19,172 bases of DNA from Cellvibrionaceae bacterium. GTDB taxonomy: Bacteria; Pseudomonadota; Gammaproteobacteria; Pseudomonadales; Cellvibrionaceae. A model generated the notes under the pieces. That model had not been told where the DNA came from. It made no database searches and saw only the letters and a list, made by a program, of their open reading frames with translations. The position numbers and the translations under genes are program-made. The first letter of the stretch is position 1, and each line of letters opens with the position of its first letter. Shown piece after piece: positions 1-7,674 of this stretch. The DNA lies in the NCBI GenBank assembly GCA_021151525.1, contig JAGKXD010000079.1, positions 1-19,172 on the forward strand, read 5' to 3'.

Positions 1-123
1 TTACTATATAGGTGAAGCATTAAAATTCAAAGGCAAAAATCAAAAAATAATTGCTTAAAAGCGAGGCTCGGGTTGGTGGCGAAGGGCAGAGCTTTTCGCA
101 TTCGAAAAAAGCGAGCATCAATA

Positions 124-137
124 AGGCTATTTAGCCT
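124..137. promoter_or_regulatory. Perfect inverted repeat upstream of the GntR gene
   Basis: AGGCTA-TT-TAGCCT, two perfect 6-bp arms around a 2-nt spacer, about 100 nt before the GntR start. No T-tract follows, so an operator is more likely than a terminator. Which protein binds it cannot be told from the sequence. Confidence 0.3.
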
Positions 138-161
138 AGATAATATGTATTTAAGCGAAAT

Positions 162-182
162 GCTTATATTGTAATATCAAGC
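162..182. promoter_or_regulatory. AT-rich palindrome, candidate GntR autoregulatory operator
   Basis: GCTT-ATATT-GT-AATAT-C-AAGC: an inner perfect repeat ATATT-GT-AATAT flanked by GCTT and AAGC, 50-70 nt upstream of the GntR start. GntR/FCD repressors often bind short palindromes with a central GT near their own promoter, so autoregulation is plausible. TATATT or TAATAT inside it could also serve as a -10 element. The assignment is inference. Confidence 0.35.
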
Positions 183-232
183 ATAAATCGTTAACCTTCA
201 GCCAACAATTTAATAATGTGGATTGCTTCTAA

Positions 233-949
233 ATGGCGCTACTCGACCGAAATTTTAATCTCTCTCACCGCATGGTTCACGAATTAGGCAAAGCGATTAT
301 TTGTGGTGAATATAATGACGATGGCCTACCTACCGAAGCAGAACTTTGCGATAAATTTGGCGTGAGCCGTAGCGCTGTGCGTGAAGCCGTTAAGATGCTT
401 TCCGCGAAAGGTTTAATATCCAGCAAACCGCGCCAAGGCATTCGCGTGCAAGCTGAAGAAGAATGGAATATTTTTGATCCAGATCTTTTGCGCTGGTCAT
501 TGGAAAGCAAACCTTCCATGAAAGTGCTGAAAGAATTTCTACAAGTGCGTATTGCGATTGAGCCTGAAGCCGCTGCATTAGCGGCGCGCTACGCTACGCA
601 AGAACAAATTGATGCGATTGAAGCTGCATTAGAAAGAATGAAAAATGCGGAAGACAACACGCCAGAAGATTTGGATGCAGATATTGCATTTCACATCAGC
701 ATTCTTTACGCCAGTAACAACCGTTTCTACGTACGCCTACGTGATTTTATCCAAACCGCGTTGCGCGTAAGTATTAGCCACACCAGCCCCATGAAAGGCA
801 ACCATGAAGGCATAGTGGAAGATCACGCCAAAGTGTTTAACGCCATCAAAAACCGCAACCCAGAGCGAGCCAAGCATTCTATGTTGTTGTTGATTGATGA
901 AGCCCTAAACTTTATTGAAGAAGAATTGGCCGCCAAGCAAGAAAGCTAA
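233..949 (+). CDS. GntR-family regulator, FadR/FCD subfamily, DgoR-like
   Basis: A 238-residue cytoplasmic transcription factor. Residues about 10-75 form the GntR winged helix (TEAELCDKFGVSRSAVREAV, then the wing SSKPRQGIRV). Residues about 95-230 form the all-helical FCD ligand domain. Asp150, His154 and His198 match the usual FCD metal or ligand positions. The usual last His is missing at its expected place; His215 lies four residues earlier. The stretch after the wing (EEEWNIFDPDLLRWSLE) resembles E. coli DgoR, the galactonate repressor, so a sugar or sugar-acid effector is likely. The ATG at 233 has only a weak ribosome site. The gene stands alone, converges on the halogenase at 1068-2588 and shares a terminator with it. 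Its target is not evident. Family assignment is firm; effector is inference. Confidence 0.9.
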   Translation: MALLDRNFNLSHRMVHELGKAIICGEYNDDGLPTEAELCDKFGVSRSAVREAVKMLSAKGLISSKPRQGIRVQAEEEWNIFDPDLLRWSLESKPSMKVLKEFLQVRIAIEPEAAALAARYATQEQIDAIEAALERMKNAEDNTPEDLDADIAFHISILYASNNRFYVRLRDFIQTALRVSISHTSPMKGNHEGIVEDHAKVFNAIKNRNPERAKHSMLLLIDEALNFIEEELAAKQES

Positions 950-970
950 GTGCGCAAATGTCGCGACTGC

Positions 971-998
971 AAAAAGCCAGCAAATGCTGGCTTTTTTT
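971..998. terminator. Bidirectional rho-independent terminator
   Basis: AAAGCCAGCA/TGCTGGCTTT stem with A-tract on one side and T-tract on the other. It serves the GntR gene on the plus strand and the convergent halogenase gene on the minus strand. Confidence 0.85.
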
Positions 999-1067
999 AT
1001 AGCTATAAATATGCGTTCTGTTTAAGGCTGCGTTCTATTTTCAAACACGCGCGAAACATTAAGCGAG

Positions 1068-2588
1068 TTACTTATTTTCTGCAGCACAATTTTTAGCAAT
1101 GTATTCTTCATGGAAACTCATTGCATCTGCCGAGCGATCAATAACACTTTTAATTTCAGTCATAAATTGCAAAAATTTTTCGTCATCAATTTCATCCACC
1201 AGTGGATGATATTTCTCTGCTTTTAAACCTTGGCCATGCATAACAGCAAACCAGCTTACATCATCGAACAATTCATTGTTATCACGGAAAATGCGCCCAC
1301 TGGATTTATAAAGATCAAGCTTGCGCTGTAAGGTGACCGGAACTTCCATATGCTTGCAATACTGCCAAAACTCCGAATCAGTTCGAGATGACACTTTATA
1401 GTGCAAAATAATAAAATCTCTAATAGCCACAAACTCTTGCGTTAGAATTTCGTTGTATTTATCGATAATTTCCTGATCAAAACTATCATAAGGAAATAAT
1501 GCGATTAGTTTTGAAATACTGGATTGAATCAAATGAATACTGGTAGATTCGAGCGGCTCCATAAAGCCACTTGATAAACCTATAGCAACACAATTTTTAT
1601 TCCAGAACTTGCGTCTTATGCCGGTTTTAAAACGAATGACTTTTGGCTCAGCCAAAACTTTTCCTTGAACATTCTCTAATAGAATTTTTTTTGCTTCATC
1701 ATCACTCATATACTTATTGCAATAAACATGTCCGTTACCCGTTCTATGTTGTAATGCAATTCGCCATTGCCAACCTGCTGAGTGTGCAGTTGCTCGTGTG
1801 TATGACGGCAAAGGATCAATTTTTTCGCTCGGTACGGTTACAGCGCTATTACATGGCAACCAGTGACTCCAATCTTCATAGCCTGTGTTAAGCGCTTGCT
1901 CAATCAATAACCCACGAAACCCCGTGCAATCAATAAATAAATCACCATTAATAACCTGGCCGTCTTTTAAATTTACGGATTCAATAAAACTATCTTCAGG
2001 CTTAAGATTTACTGTTTGAATCTCACCCTCTATACGTTTAACACCCCGCATTTCCGCAAATTCACGCAAAAACTTTGCGTACAGGCTAGCATCAAAATGA
2101 TAGGCGTAAGATATTTGGGATAAGGGAGAATTGGGAATTTGTGCCGGCATCATGAATTTATTACGCAATGCCCCTTGAATACAGATTGAATATTCGCCCG
2201 GGTCTTCTGCATGCTTTTGCGCGTGATAGCGTAGCCAGTAATTATAAAAACTTAAATATCCGATACTCATACCATAACCACCAAAGGGATGGATATAGCT
2301 ATTGCCCAGGTTGCCCCAATTAACAAATTGGATTCCCAACTTAAAAGTGCCTTGGGTTCGTTTTAGAAATTCATTCTCATCAATTCCCAGTGCTTGGTTG
2401 TATTTCAATATCACTGGGATTGTTGCTTCGCCTACACCAACGGTTCCAATTTGATCGGACTCAATCAGCATGATGTTGCAACGTTTACTTCCAAGTACAT
2501 GAGATAGCGCTGCAGCTGTCATCCAACCTGCTGTACCTCCGCCAACGATAACAACATTTTTTATTTTTTGTGGATTATCGTTAATCAT
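1068..2588 (-). CDS. Flavin-dependent tryptophan halogenase family protein (halogenase 1)
   Basis: 506 residues, normal length for the PrnA/RebH-type halogenase family, which uses FADH2, O2 and halide to make HOCl or HOBr for aromatic halogenation. Visible motifs: FAD-binding GGGTAG at residues 16-21, GVGEATIP at 51-58, Lys83 in TFKLGIQF (equivalent to catalytic Lys79 of PrnA/RebH), FIDCTGFRG at 218-226, and EPLESTS at 344-350, where Glu347 matches PrnA Glu346 and Ser348/Thr349 the halide site. The WxWxIP motif is WQWRIA at 273-278, with Ala for Pro. The gene follows the TonB receptor after a strong terminator (2651-2691), so it is probably expressed by readthrough or from a weak local promoter. 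The relation to receptor-linked brominating halogenases of Xanthomonas and Brevundimonas is from family knowledge; the substrate is unknown. Confidence 0.88.
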   Translation of the reverse strand: MINDNPQKIKNVVIVGGGTAGWMTAAALSHVLGSKRCNIMLIESDQIGTVGVGEATIPVILKYNQALGIDENEFLKRTQGTFKLGIQFVNWGNLGNSYIHPFGGYGMSIGYLSFYNYWLRYHAQKHAEDPGEYSICIQGALRNKFMMPAQIPNSPLSQISYAYHFDASLYAKFLREFAEMRGVKRIEGEIQTVNLKPEDSFIESVNLKDGQVINGDLFIDCTGFRGLLIEQALNTGYEDWSHWLPCNSAVTVPSEKIDPLPSYTRATAHSAGWQWRIALQHRTGNGHVYCNKYMSDDEAKKILLENVQGKVLAEPKVIRFKTGIRRKFWNKNCVAIGLSSGFMEPLESTSIHLIQSSISKLIALFPYDSFDQEIIDKYNEILTQEFVAIRDFIILHYKVSSRTDSEFWQYCKHMEVPVTLQRKLDLYKSSGRIFRDNNELFDDVSWFAVMHGQGLKAEKYHPLVDEIDDEKFLQFMTEIKSVIDRSADAMSFHEEYIAKNCAAENK

Positions 2589-2650
2589 AATTCTTTACCA
2601 ATTCATTTCTTAAATTCAAAATAATATTTTTTGTACATTTATTACGGGCG

Positions 2651-2691
2651 AAAAAAAAGCATACAGGAATTTCTTCCCGTATGCTTTTTTA
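2651..2691 (-). terminator. Rho-independent terminator between TonB receptor and halogenase 1
   Basis: Read on the minus strand: a 12-bp stem AGCATACGGGAA/TTCCTGTATGCT (one G-U pair), a GAAA tetraloop and a run of eight T. It starts 8 nt after the receptor stop codon. It should end most receptor transcripts and lower downstream halogenase expression. Confidence 0.88.
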
Positions 2692-2698
2692 TCAACTA

Positions 2699-5600
2699 CT
2701 AGAAGCTAGCACGTAAGGATACTGCATAACGTCTGTCGGTGAGCGAGAAGGTTTTTGGTGTTGTCACACCGGCCTGATTAAATTGAGTGGTGGTTTTAGT
2801 CATCTCATTTAACAGGTTACTTCCCTCTAAACCAATACGGAAGTTATCGTTAATGGTGTACCAAACAGAGGCATCTAAATAGCCGGACGCTTCAGCATAT
2901 ATCGGTGCGAATGAATCTGAATCGCGACGCGTTACGAGGTAATCCGATCTCCAAGTATACGCAAGACGCGCTTCAATTGATGAATGCTGATAGATAAGCG
3001 TGGCGTTAGCATTGCTCTTCGACAAGCCAGGTAAGGGCAAGTTGGTAAAATTCCGGAATTCGTTGCGGCTTCCACCAACAGAAATTGCATCACCAGAAGC
3101 ATCACCCAAATCAGATGGTCTGATATAGGTGTAATTCAACTGACTACCCAAGCCTGCCCAAGCACCTGGCAAGAAGTCATAGAATTGTTGATAAGCAATT
3201 TCAAAACCTTTAACAGTGCCTTTACCATCGTTGACTTGTGTACGGCCAACATAATCAACACCGCCAATACTGCCTTCAGCATTTCTCTCTCTGAACAAGT
3301 TGTTTATGTTCTTGTAGAAAAAGCTGCCCGTAACTGATGTTGATTTACCGGCGTACCATTCTAACGTCCAGTCAAATTGCGTTGACTCTTCCGGCTTAAG
3401 GTTTGGATTTCCACCCGTCGCATTCAGATCAGAAACAGCCATGGACGTAACAGGTACAGTTGTGTCTGCGGGTGTACGCGTGACCGCAACTGAATAGCTA
3501 CGACTGTTACGAATATCGTACAAAGATGGATAATAAAGCGCTTTCGACACAGCAAAACGCGATATCAAATCGTCTCTCAAACTTACGCTTAAGTTAAAGC
3601 TGGGCAAAGTTGCAGTGTAAGTATCTGGTTTTGCAGTTTCAGGCGTAGAACCATCACCGGTCAACAAGGCTGCAAGCGCTGGATATTGTTTAACAAAAAA
3701 TGCTTTGTCCGCAGGACTGAAGCCTTTCGCCGGATCGGTATAAAGCGATGTACCGGTTGACTCAACACCATAACTTACATAACGCAAACCGACGTTTGCT
3801 TTGATTGGATAAGCGAGCTCATCATTTGCAAAATCGAAACGAACATAAGCTTCTTTGCGATCAAGTTCTACGTGGTAAGTTTCGAAAGGCAAATAACCCA
3901 AGCTATCGGTTTTTCCGCCATCGATACCCACTCTATCCGCACGATTTACCCAGCCACCGTTGCTGATGCCATTTGCGCGTAAAAATTGATCGTAGGCTAA
4001 GAGATTAGCTTGCGAAGTATTGCTCATTTTTGGGAACAAGAAGGTACGGTTGCTGCCGATGAGACCATCGCCACCAAGATACTTGTTGTCGAACGTGAAT
4101 TGTTCATACAGCTCTGGGTGCTCAGCCAAACCAGACTTAGGTAATTGCCCCCAAGTGTTAGAAATATTTCCCCAGTTTGCGTAAGCATCATCTTGGGTAG
4201 TGCGGTCTACGTTAGAGAAAAAAGCACCGCCACTAACAGACTTAAACCAATCGCCGTCGATGTCATATTTAACATCGGCAGTGAACGAATCCATGGTACC
4301 TTTCGCATCTATGTTGGTATCCATAATGGATACTTGGTAGTAATTACATGATCCCATAGGATCAGCTAAGTCAGTGGTTCCAGGATTCTTGCCCGTTGGG
4401 CAACCTAACCAGCCCGGTGGAGTACCACCCGGATTGTTGTTAGTACCCAAGAACTGAACTTTAGGTACATCGCCACGCAAATCAAGGAACACATCAGATT
4501 GCGACATGCGGTTATTGATGCTGTTGTTTTGGCGATGGTAAGTCGTATTCAAGTGCTGAGCATCAAGCGTTACTTTCAATTTTTCAGTTGGCGTAAGCTC
4601 AACCTTAACGCTTGCATCCTGCACTTTACTTTCAGTGTGATCACCACGAACGCTGGTTAAAAACGCGGTGTTCCAAGGATAAGTTAAAGTACCGCTTGTA
4701 AAGTAGCCGTTCGAATCAAAGGTAGCTGGCTTTTTTGGATCAAGCTGTACGTTAACGAAATCTGGTTGGAAGCCGGTTGAACTATCTGTTGGGAACAGAA
4801 CGTGTTCGCGCCAGTTTTCGATCGATTTTGAACTAATGAATTCAGCCGTTACTTTTGCGGTTTCATCAGGATTTTTCCACTGCAATGATGAATCAAAACC
4901 TTCACGATCACGATCTGAATCTGCAGTACGGAACCACGGACCAGTCGGCATGTATAGTTTTTCATTTTCATGGCCAGGCAGTGCGGTAGAACCTAAATCA
5001 GCAAACTCAGTTTGAGTTTTGCTGCGCTCATAAAAGTTAGTGAGGTTGATACCGTCGCCGCGCGCGTTGAATTTAGATTTTGCACCACTTACCAAGAAAC
5101 CAAATTCACCTACACTTGAATCCCAACGGTCGCTATAGAGTGCAGAAAACGCAGGTGAGGTTTTTTCAACCAAATCACCGTAGCTGTCTTTTACAGATAC
5201 AAAAATCTTACGATCTGCGCTGTCAAATGGTTTACGCGTTACAAGATTTACCGTACCGGCAATACCACCAGAAATAATGTCTGCCGTTTGGTTTTTAACA
5301 ACTTCAACCGCACCCAACAATTCAGGCGGAATATCTTCAAAGCTTAATCCAGCGGCGTAGTTACCCGCACTAAAAGATTCGCGGCCATTGAACTGGCTAT
5401 GTACGCGATCAAGACCGCGAACCAACACACCACGCCCTTCTGCCGCAAAGTGGTTAGGGTCGCTCGCCGAGGCAAATCGACCAACAGTTACACCAGGTAC
5501 ACGTTGTAAAGCTTCGGTCACGCTTTTATCGGGTAGCGCGCCAATGTCCGATGCGGTGATAACATCTTTCACCGTATCCGCATTTTTTTTAATTTCCTGA

Positions 5601-5755
5601 GCACTCTCAAGACTTGCTTTTAAACCAACGACAACAACTTCGTCAGCGTCGCCTTCTGCTTGCGCAAACGCAAGCGATGGAGCACCTAAAGTCATTATCG
5701 ACATTGCCAGCAACGAACGCTTAAACGTCACTGCATTTTTGTGTTTTTGAAACAT
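2699..5755 (-). CDS. TonB-dependent outer-membrane receptor, carbohydrate-uptake type
   Basis: 1018 residues, the size of the large Xanthomonas/Caulobacter-type receptors. A Sec signal peptide covers residues about 1-31 (KRSLLAMSIMTLGAPSLAFA). A TonB-box-like DEVVVVG follows at 38-44. The plug domain starts near residue 60 (VITASDIGALPDKSVTEALQ, then VPGVTVGRF), and the rest is a 22-strand barrel ending in the C-terminal beta signal YAVSLRASF with terminal Phe. It actively imports a ligand too large for porins, driven by TonB-ExbB-ExbD. The ATG at 5755 has AAAGGGG 7 nt upstream. A long upstream region (5756-6063) holds the element shared with the GH18 gene, and a strong terminator follows. 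The neighbouring GH18 enzyme suggests a chitin- or GlcNAc-type oligosaccharide ligand, but halogenases beside it may point to an aromatic compound; the ligand is inference. Confidence 0.93.
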   Translation of the reverse strand: MFQKHKNAVTFKRSLLAMSIMTLGAPSLAFAQAEGDADEVVVVGLKASLESAQEIKKNADTVKDVITASDIGALPDKSVTEALQRVPGVTVGRFASASDPNHFAAEGRGVLVRGLDRVHSQFNGRESFSAGNYAAGLSFEDIPPELLGAVEVVKNQTADIISGGIAGTVNLVTRKPFDSADRKIFVSVKDSYGDLVEKTSPAFSALYSDRWDSSVGEFGFLVSGAKSKFNARGDGINLTNFYERSKTQTEFADLGSTALPGHENEKLYMPTGPWFRTADSDRDREGFDSSLQWKNPDETAKVTAEFISSKSIENWREHVLFPTDSSTGFQPDFVNVQLDPKKPATFDSNGYFTSGTLTYPWNTAFLTSVRGDHTESKVQDASVKVELTPTEKLKVTLDAQHLNTTYHRQNNSINNRMSQSDVFLDLRGDVPKVQFLGTNNNPGGTPPGWLGCPTGKNPGTTDLADPMGSCNYYQVSIMDTNIDAKGTMDSFTADVKYDIDGDWFKSVSGGAFFSNVDRTTQDDAYANWGNISNTWGQLPKSGLAEHPELYEQFTFDNKYLGGDGLIGSNRTFLFPKMSNTSQANLLAYDQFLRANGISNGGWVNRADRVGIDGGKTDSLGYLPFETYHVELDRKEAYVRFDFANDELAYPIKANVGLRYVSYGVESTGTSLYTDPAKGFSPADKAFFVKQYPALAALLTGDGSTPETAKPDTYTATLPSFNLSVSLRDDLISRFAVSKALYYPSLYDIRNSRSYSVAVTRTPADTTVPVTSMAVSDLNATGGNPNLKPEESTQFDWTLEWYAGKSTSVTGSFFYKNINNLFRERNAEGSIGGVDYVGRTQVNDGKGTVKGFEIAYQQFYDFLPGAWAGLGSQLNYTYIRPSDLGDASGDAISVGGSRNEFRNFTNLPLPGLSKSNANATLIYQHSSIEARLAYTWRSDYLVTRRDSDSFAPIYAEASGYLDASVWYTINDNFRIGLEGSNLLNEMTKTTTQFNQAGVTTPKTFSLTDRRYAVSLRASF

Positions 5756-6063
5756 CTTGCTACCCCTTTAAAGTTGCAATCACTTTTTGATTGGTTAAAC
5801 GAACTGCACGGTTTTTACTGCCCGTTTTGATTCGTTTACTCCTTTCATAATTCGAACAAAGGATGTGTGTTTTACTCTCACACGCACACCGCCAAGCTTA
5901 ATTAACGGTATATGCGCAATTTCGAAGCTATCACCGCAAAATTGAAACTTCTAGCACCATCTGAAACTCGAACCTTGTCTACTAAAAGTATTACTCGTTC
6001 GCTTAAACCTTAATATTTTGTAGACAATTCAAACGGTGCCGTTTCACTCGGGGTAAAGTGAAA
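5756..6063 (-). promoter_or_regulatory. Upstream regulatory region of the TonB receptor gene
   Basis: A 308-nt gap with no coding potential. Reading toward the receptor gene it holds overlapping inverted repeats (6031-6064), the 47-nt element shared with the GH18 gene (5951-5997), a GTGCGTGTGAG stretch (5877-5887) that also occurs upstream of the GH18 gene (10625-10635), and the AAAGGGG ribosome site (5763-5769). No consensus sigma-70 promoter stands out, which fits activator-dependent expression. Confidence 0.6.
5951..5997 (-). promoter_or_regulatory. Shared 47-nt element, copy at the TonB receptor
   Basis: Matches 10639-10685 without gaps at 38 of 47 positions. On the coding (minus) strand the conserved blocks are GTAATACTTT and AGGTTCnAGTTTCAGA, the latter containing two similar TTC-AG half-units as a direct repeat. 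It lies 196 nt before the receptor start. Likely a binding site for a common regulator, with the AraC-type protein at 10724-11902 the nearest candidate. Confidence 0.65.
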
Positions 6064-6064
6064 C
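6031..6064. repeat. Two overlapping inverted repeats
   Basis: The first is AAACGG-TG-CCGTTT (6031-6044). The second is GTTTCACT (6041-6048) paired with AGTGAAAC (6057-6064) around an 8-nt loop. They share GTTT, so as RNA they could not both form fully. The second abuts the stop codon of the gene at 6064-7674 but has no T-tract. The first has the form of an operator. Confidence 0.45.
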
Positions 6065-7674
6065 TAGTGAACTTTGGTTAAACGATTTAAATAGTGCGCC
6101 TGTGTAGGCATTGCTTGAGCAGCACTCAACATAAGTTTTTTCATTTTATCGAGCTGATTGCTTATCCACTCTGGGTCCATGGCATCAACTAATGGATCGT
6201 TGCGCGAGGGAATAAGTTGATTGCCCAATAAAAATGACGTCCACATAGAGGTGGAAATGGTTTCATTTTCGTAAAATGGAACAGTGCCACGTTGTTTGAA
6301 AAGAGTGAGACGATATTGATTTCGCTCAGAGATGCCAGCCGTGTTAGCCGCTCGCCAAAATGGAGAATCCTTGGTGAGCAAATCCATGGTGTTGGCAAAC
6401 TTATAATGCAGGGCATGAAAGTCTGAAATATGTTCAAATTCAATTTCAGTTAAACGGTTATATTCATCACGGTTTTCAGAACAGTCCCCCAAACTTGGGA
6501 ACAGTGAAAGTAAACGTAAAACTGCACTTTGTACCAAATGCAATTTCCCAACAACAAATGATTCCAAATAACCAGACGATTCACCTATAGCAACACAATT
6601 TTTCTGCCATGATTTTTCGCGCCGACCAGGCGGGTGAAGGCTGATTTGATACTGGCTGTAATCATGGCCGCCAACCTTAATCGTTGAAGATGAATAATTG
6701 GTAGCCGAGTCTTTCAGCAACCATTGCATCGCTTGATCTTGATCTGTGTAGTTGGTATTAAAAAAATAGCGCAACTCACTCGCATCTTGCGTAACTGTAT
6801 TTGCAAGCCAACCCGCAGGTGCCAAGTTTAAAGTTGTAGATGGCGAACCTACGTCAGCAACTGGCGTAACCATAGCAACAGAGGCATTTGCCAACAGTGA
6901 ATCATTCTTGATATAAGCGAGCCCATATTCCTGCGCGATTAGTCGTGCGCTAAAACCGCTGCAATCAATAAAAAAATCTGCACTAATTTTCCGCTCGTGT
7001 GTAGCACCAGCCGTTGAACCGGCTGGCGACAAACCTTTAACGACAATCGATTCGATAGCATCATTTACTGGCGATTTAATAACCTGCGTTAAACTGCCCG
7101 CAATTACTTGTACGCCCAAATGCTGGGCATAGCTTTGTAAATAACTCGCGTATTTTTTGCAGGGAAGATTTAAGCCGTAATTTAATGTTGAATAAAGCGA
7201 GTTAGCTTCTGGCGAAGGATGTTGAAAGCGGCCCAATTTTGCGGCAACCGCCGAGAGTGCATAATCGTCATAAGGCAGCACTTGATCTTGTCGGTGTCGG
7301 CAAAGAGCATAATGAGGAAACTCAATACGGTTTAGCATAAAACCATGTACGGAAAAGGGTAAATAATAATCTTGCCTAATACTCGCCCATTGATTGTAGT
7401 GCGTTGCTAGCTTGTAGCTCGCACCGGCTTTTGCAACTAGATCTTGCTCCTTAATGCCCAGCAACTTATGAAAGGCCAAGACTGATGGTGTGCTTGTTTC
7501 GCAGTAGCGATCTTGCTCGTTATAATTTTCATCTTCCACCACCATCAGTTCAATATTTAAACCTTGTAATCCATTTGCAAGGCCTGCAGCGACAGTCCAG
7601 CCCGTCATTCCTCCACCGAGAACGACAATACGTTTTATTGAACCATCAATACTATTCAATGCGGGATAATTCAT
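6064..7674 (-). CDS. Degenerate tryptophan-halogenase-family protein (halogenase 2), probably without halogenase activity
   Basis: 536 residues from the ATG at 7674, chosen because it makes an ATGA overlap with the stop of the preceding halogenase and has GGGG 10 nt upstream; an earlier in-frame start at 7713 would lie well inside that gene. The FAD-binding GGGMTG (20-25) and FIDCSGFSARLI (235-246) show the halogenase fold. Lys88 in SYKLATHY matches the catalytic Lys. However GVGEAT is replaced by RYCETSTPS, WxWxIP is replaced by GWLANT (288-293), and EPLESTS is replaced by ESFVVGK (371-377), so the catalytic Glu and the halide-site Ser/Thr are Val, Val and Gly. It may bind FAD without halogenating and may act as a partner of the coupled active enzyme. 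Fold is secure; role is inference. Confidence 0.82.
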   Translation of the reverse strand: MNYPALNSIDGSIKRIVVLGGGMTGWTVAAGLANGLQGLNIELMVVEDENYNEQDRYCETSTPSVLAFHKLLGIKEQDLVAKAGASYKLATHYNQWASIRQDYYLPFSVHGFMLNRIEFPHYALCRHRQDQVLPYDDYALSAVAAKLGRFQHPSPEANSLYSTLNYGLNLPCKKYASYLQSYAQHLGVQVIAGSLTQVIKSPVNDAIESIVVKGLSPAGSTAGATHERKISADFFIDCSGFSARLIAQEYGLAYIKNDSLLANASVAMVTPVADVGSPSTTLNLAPAGWLANTVTQDASELRYFFNTNYTDQDQAMQWLLKDSATNYSSSTIKVGGHDYSQYQISLHPPGRREKSWQKNCVAIGESSGYLESFVVGKLHLVQSAVLRLLSLFPSLGDCSENRDEYNRLTEIEFEHISDFHALHYKFANTMDLLTKDSPFWRAANTAGISERNQYRLTLFKQRGTVPFYENETISTSMWTSFLLGNQLIPSRNDPLVDAMDPEWISNQLDKMKKLMLSAAQAMPTQAHYLNRLTKVH

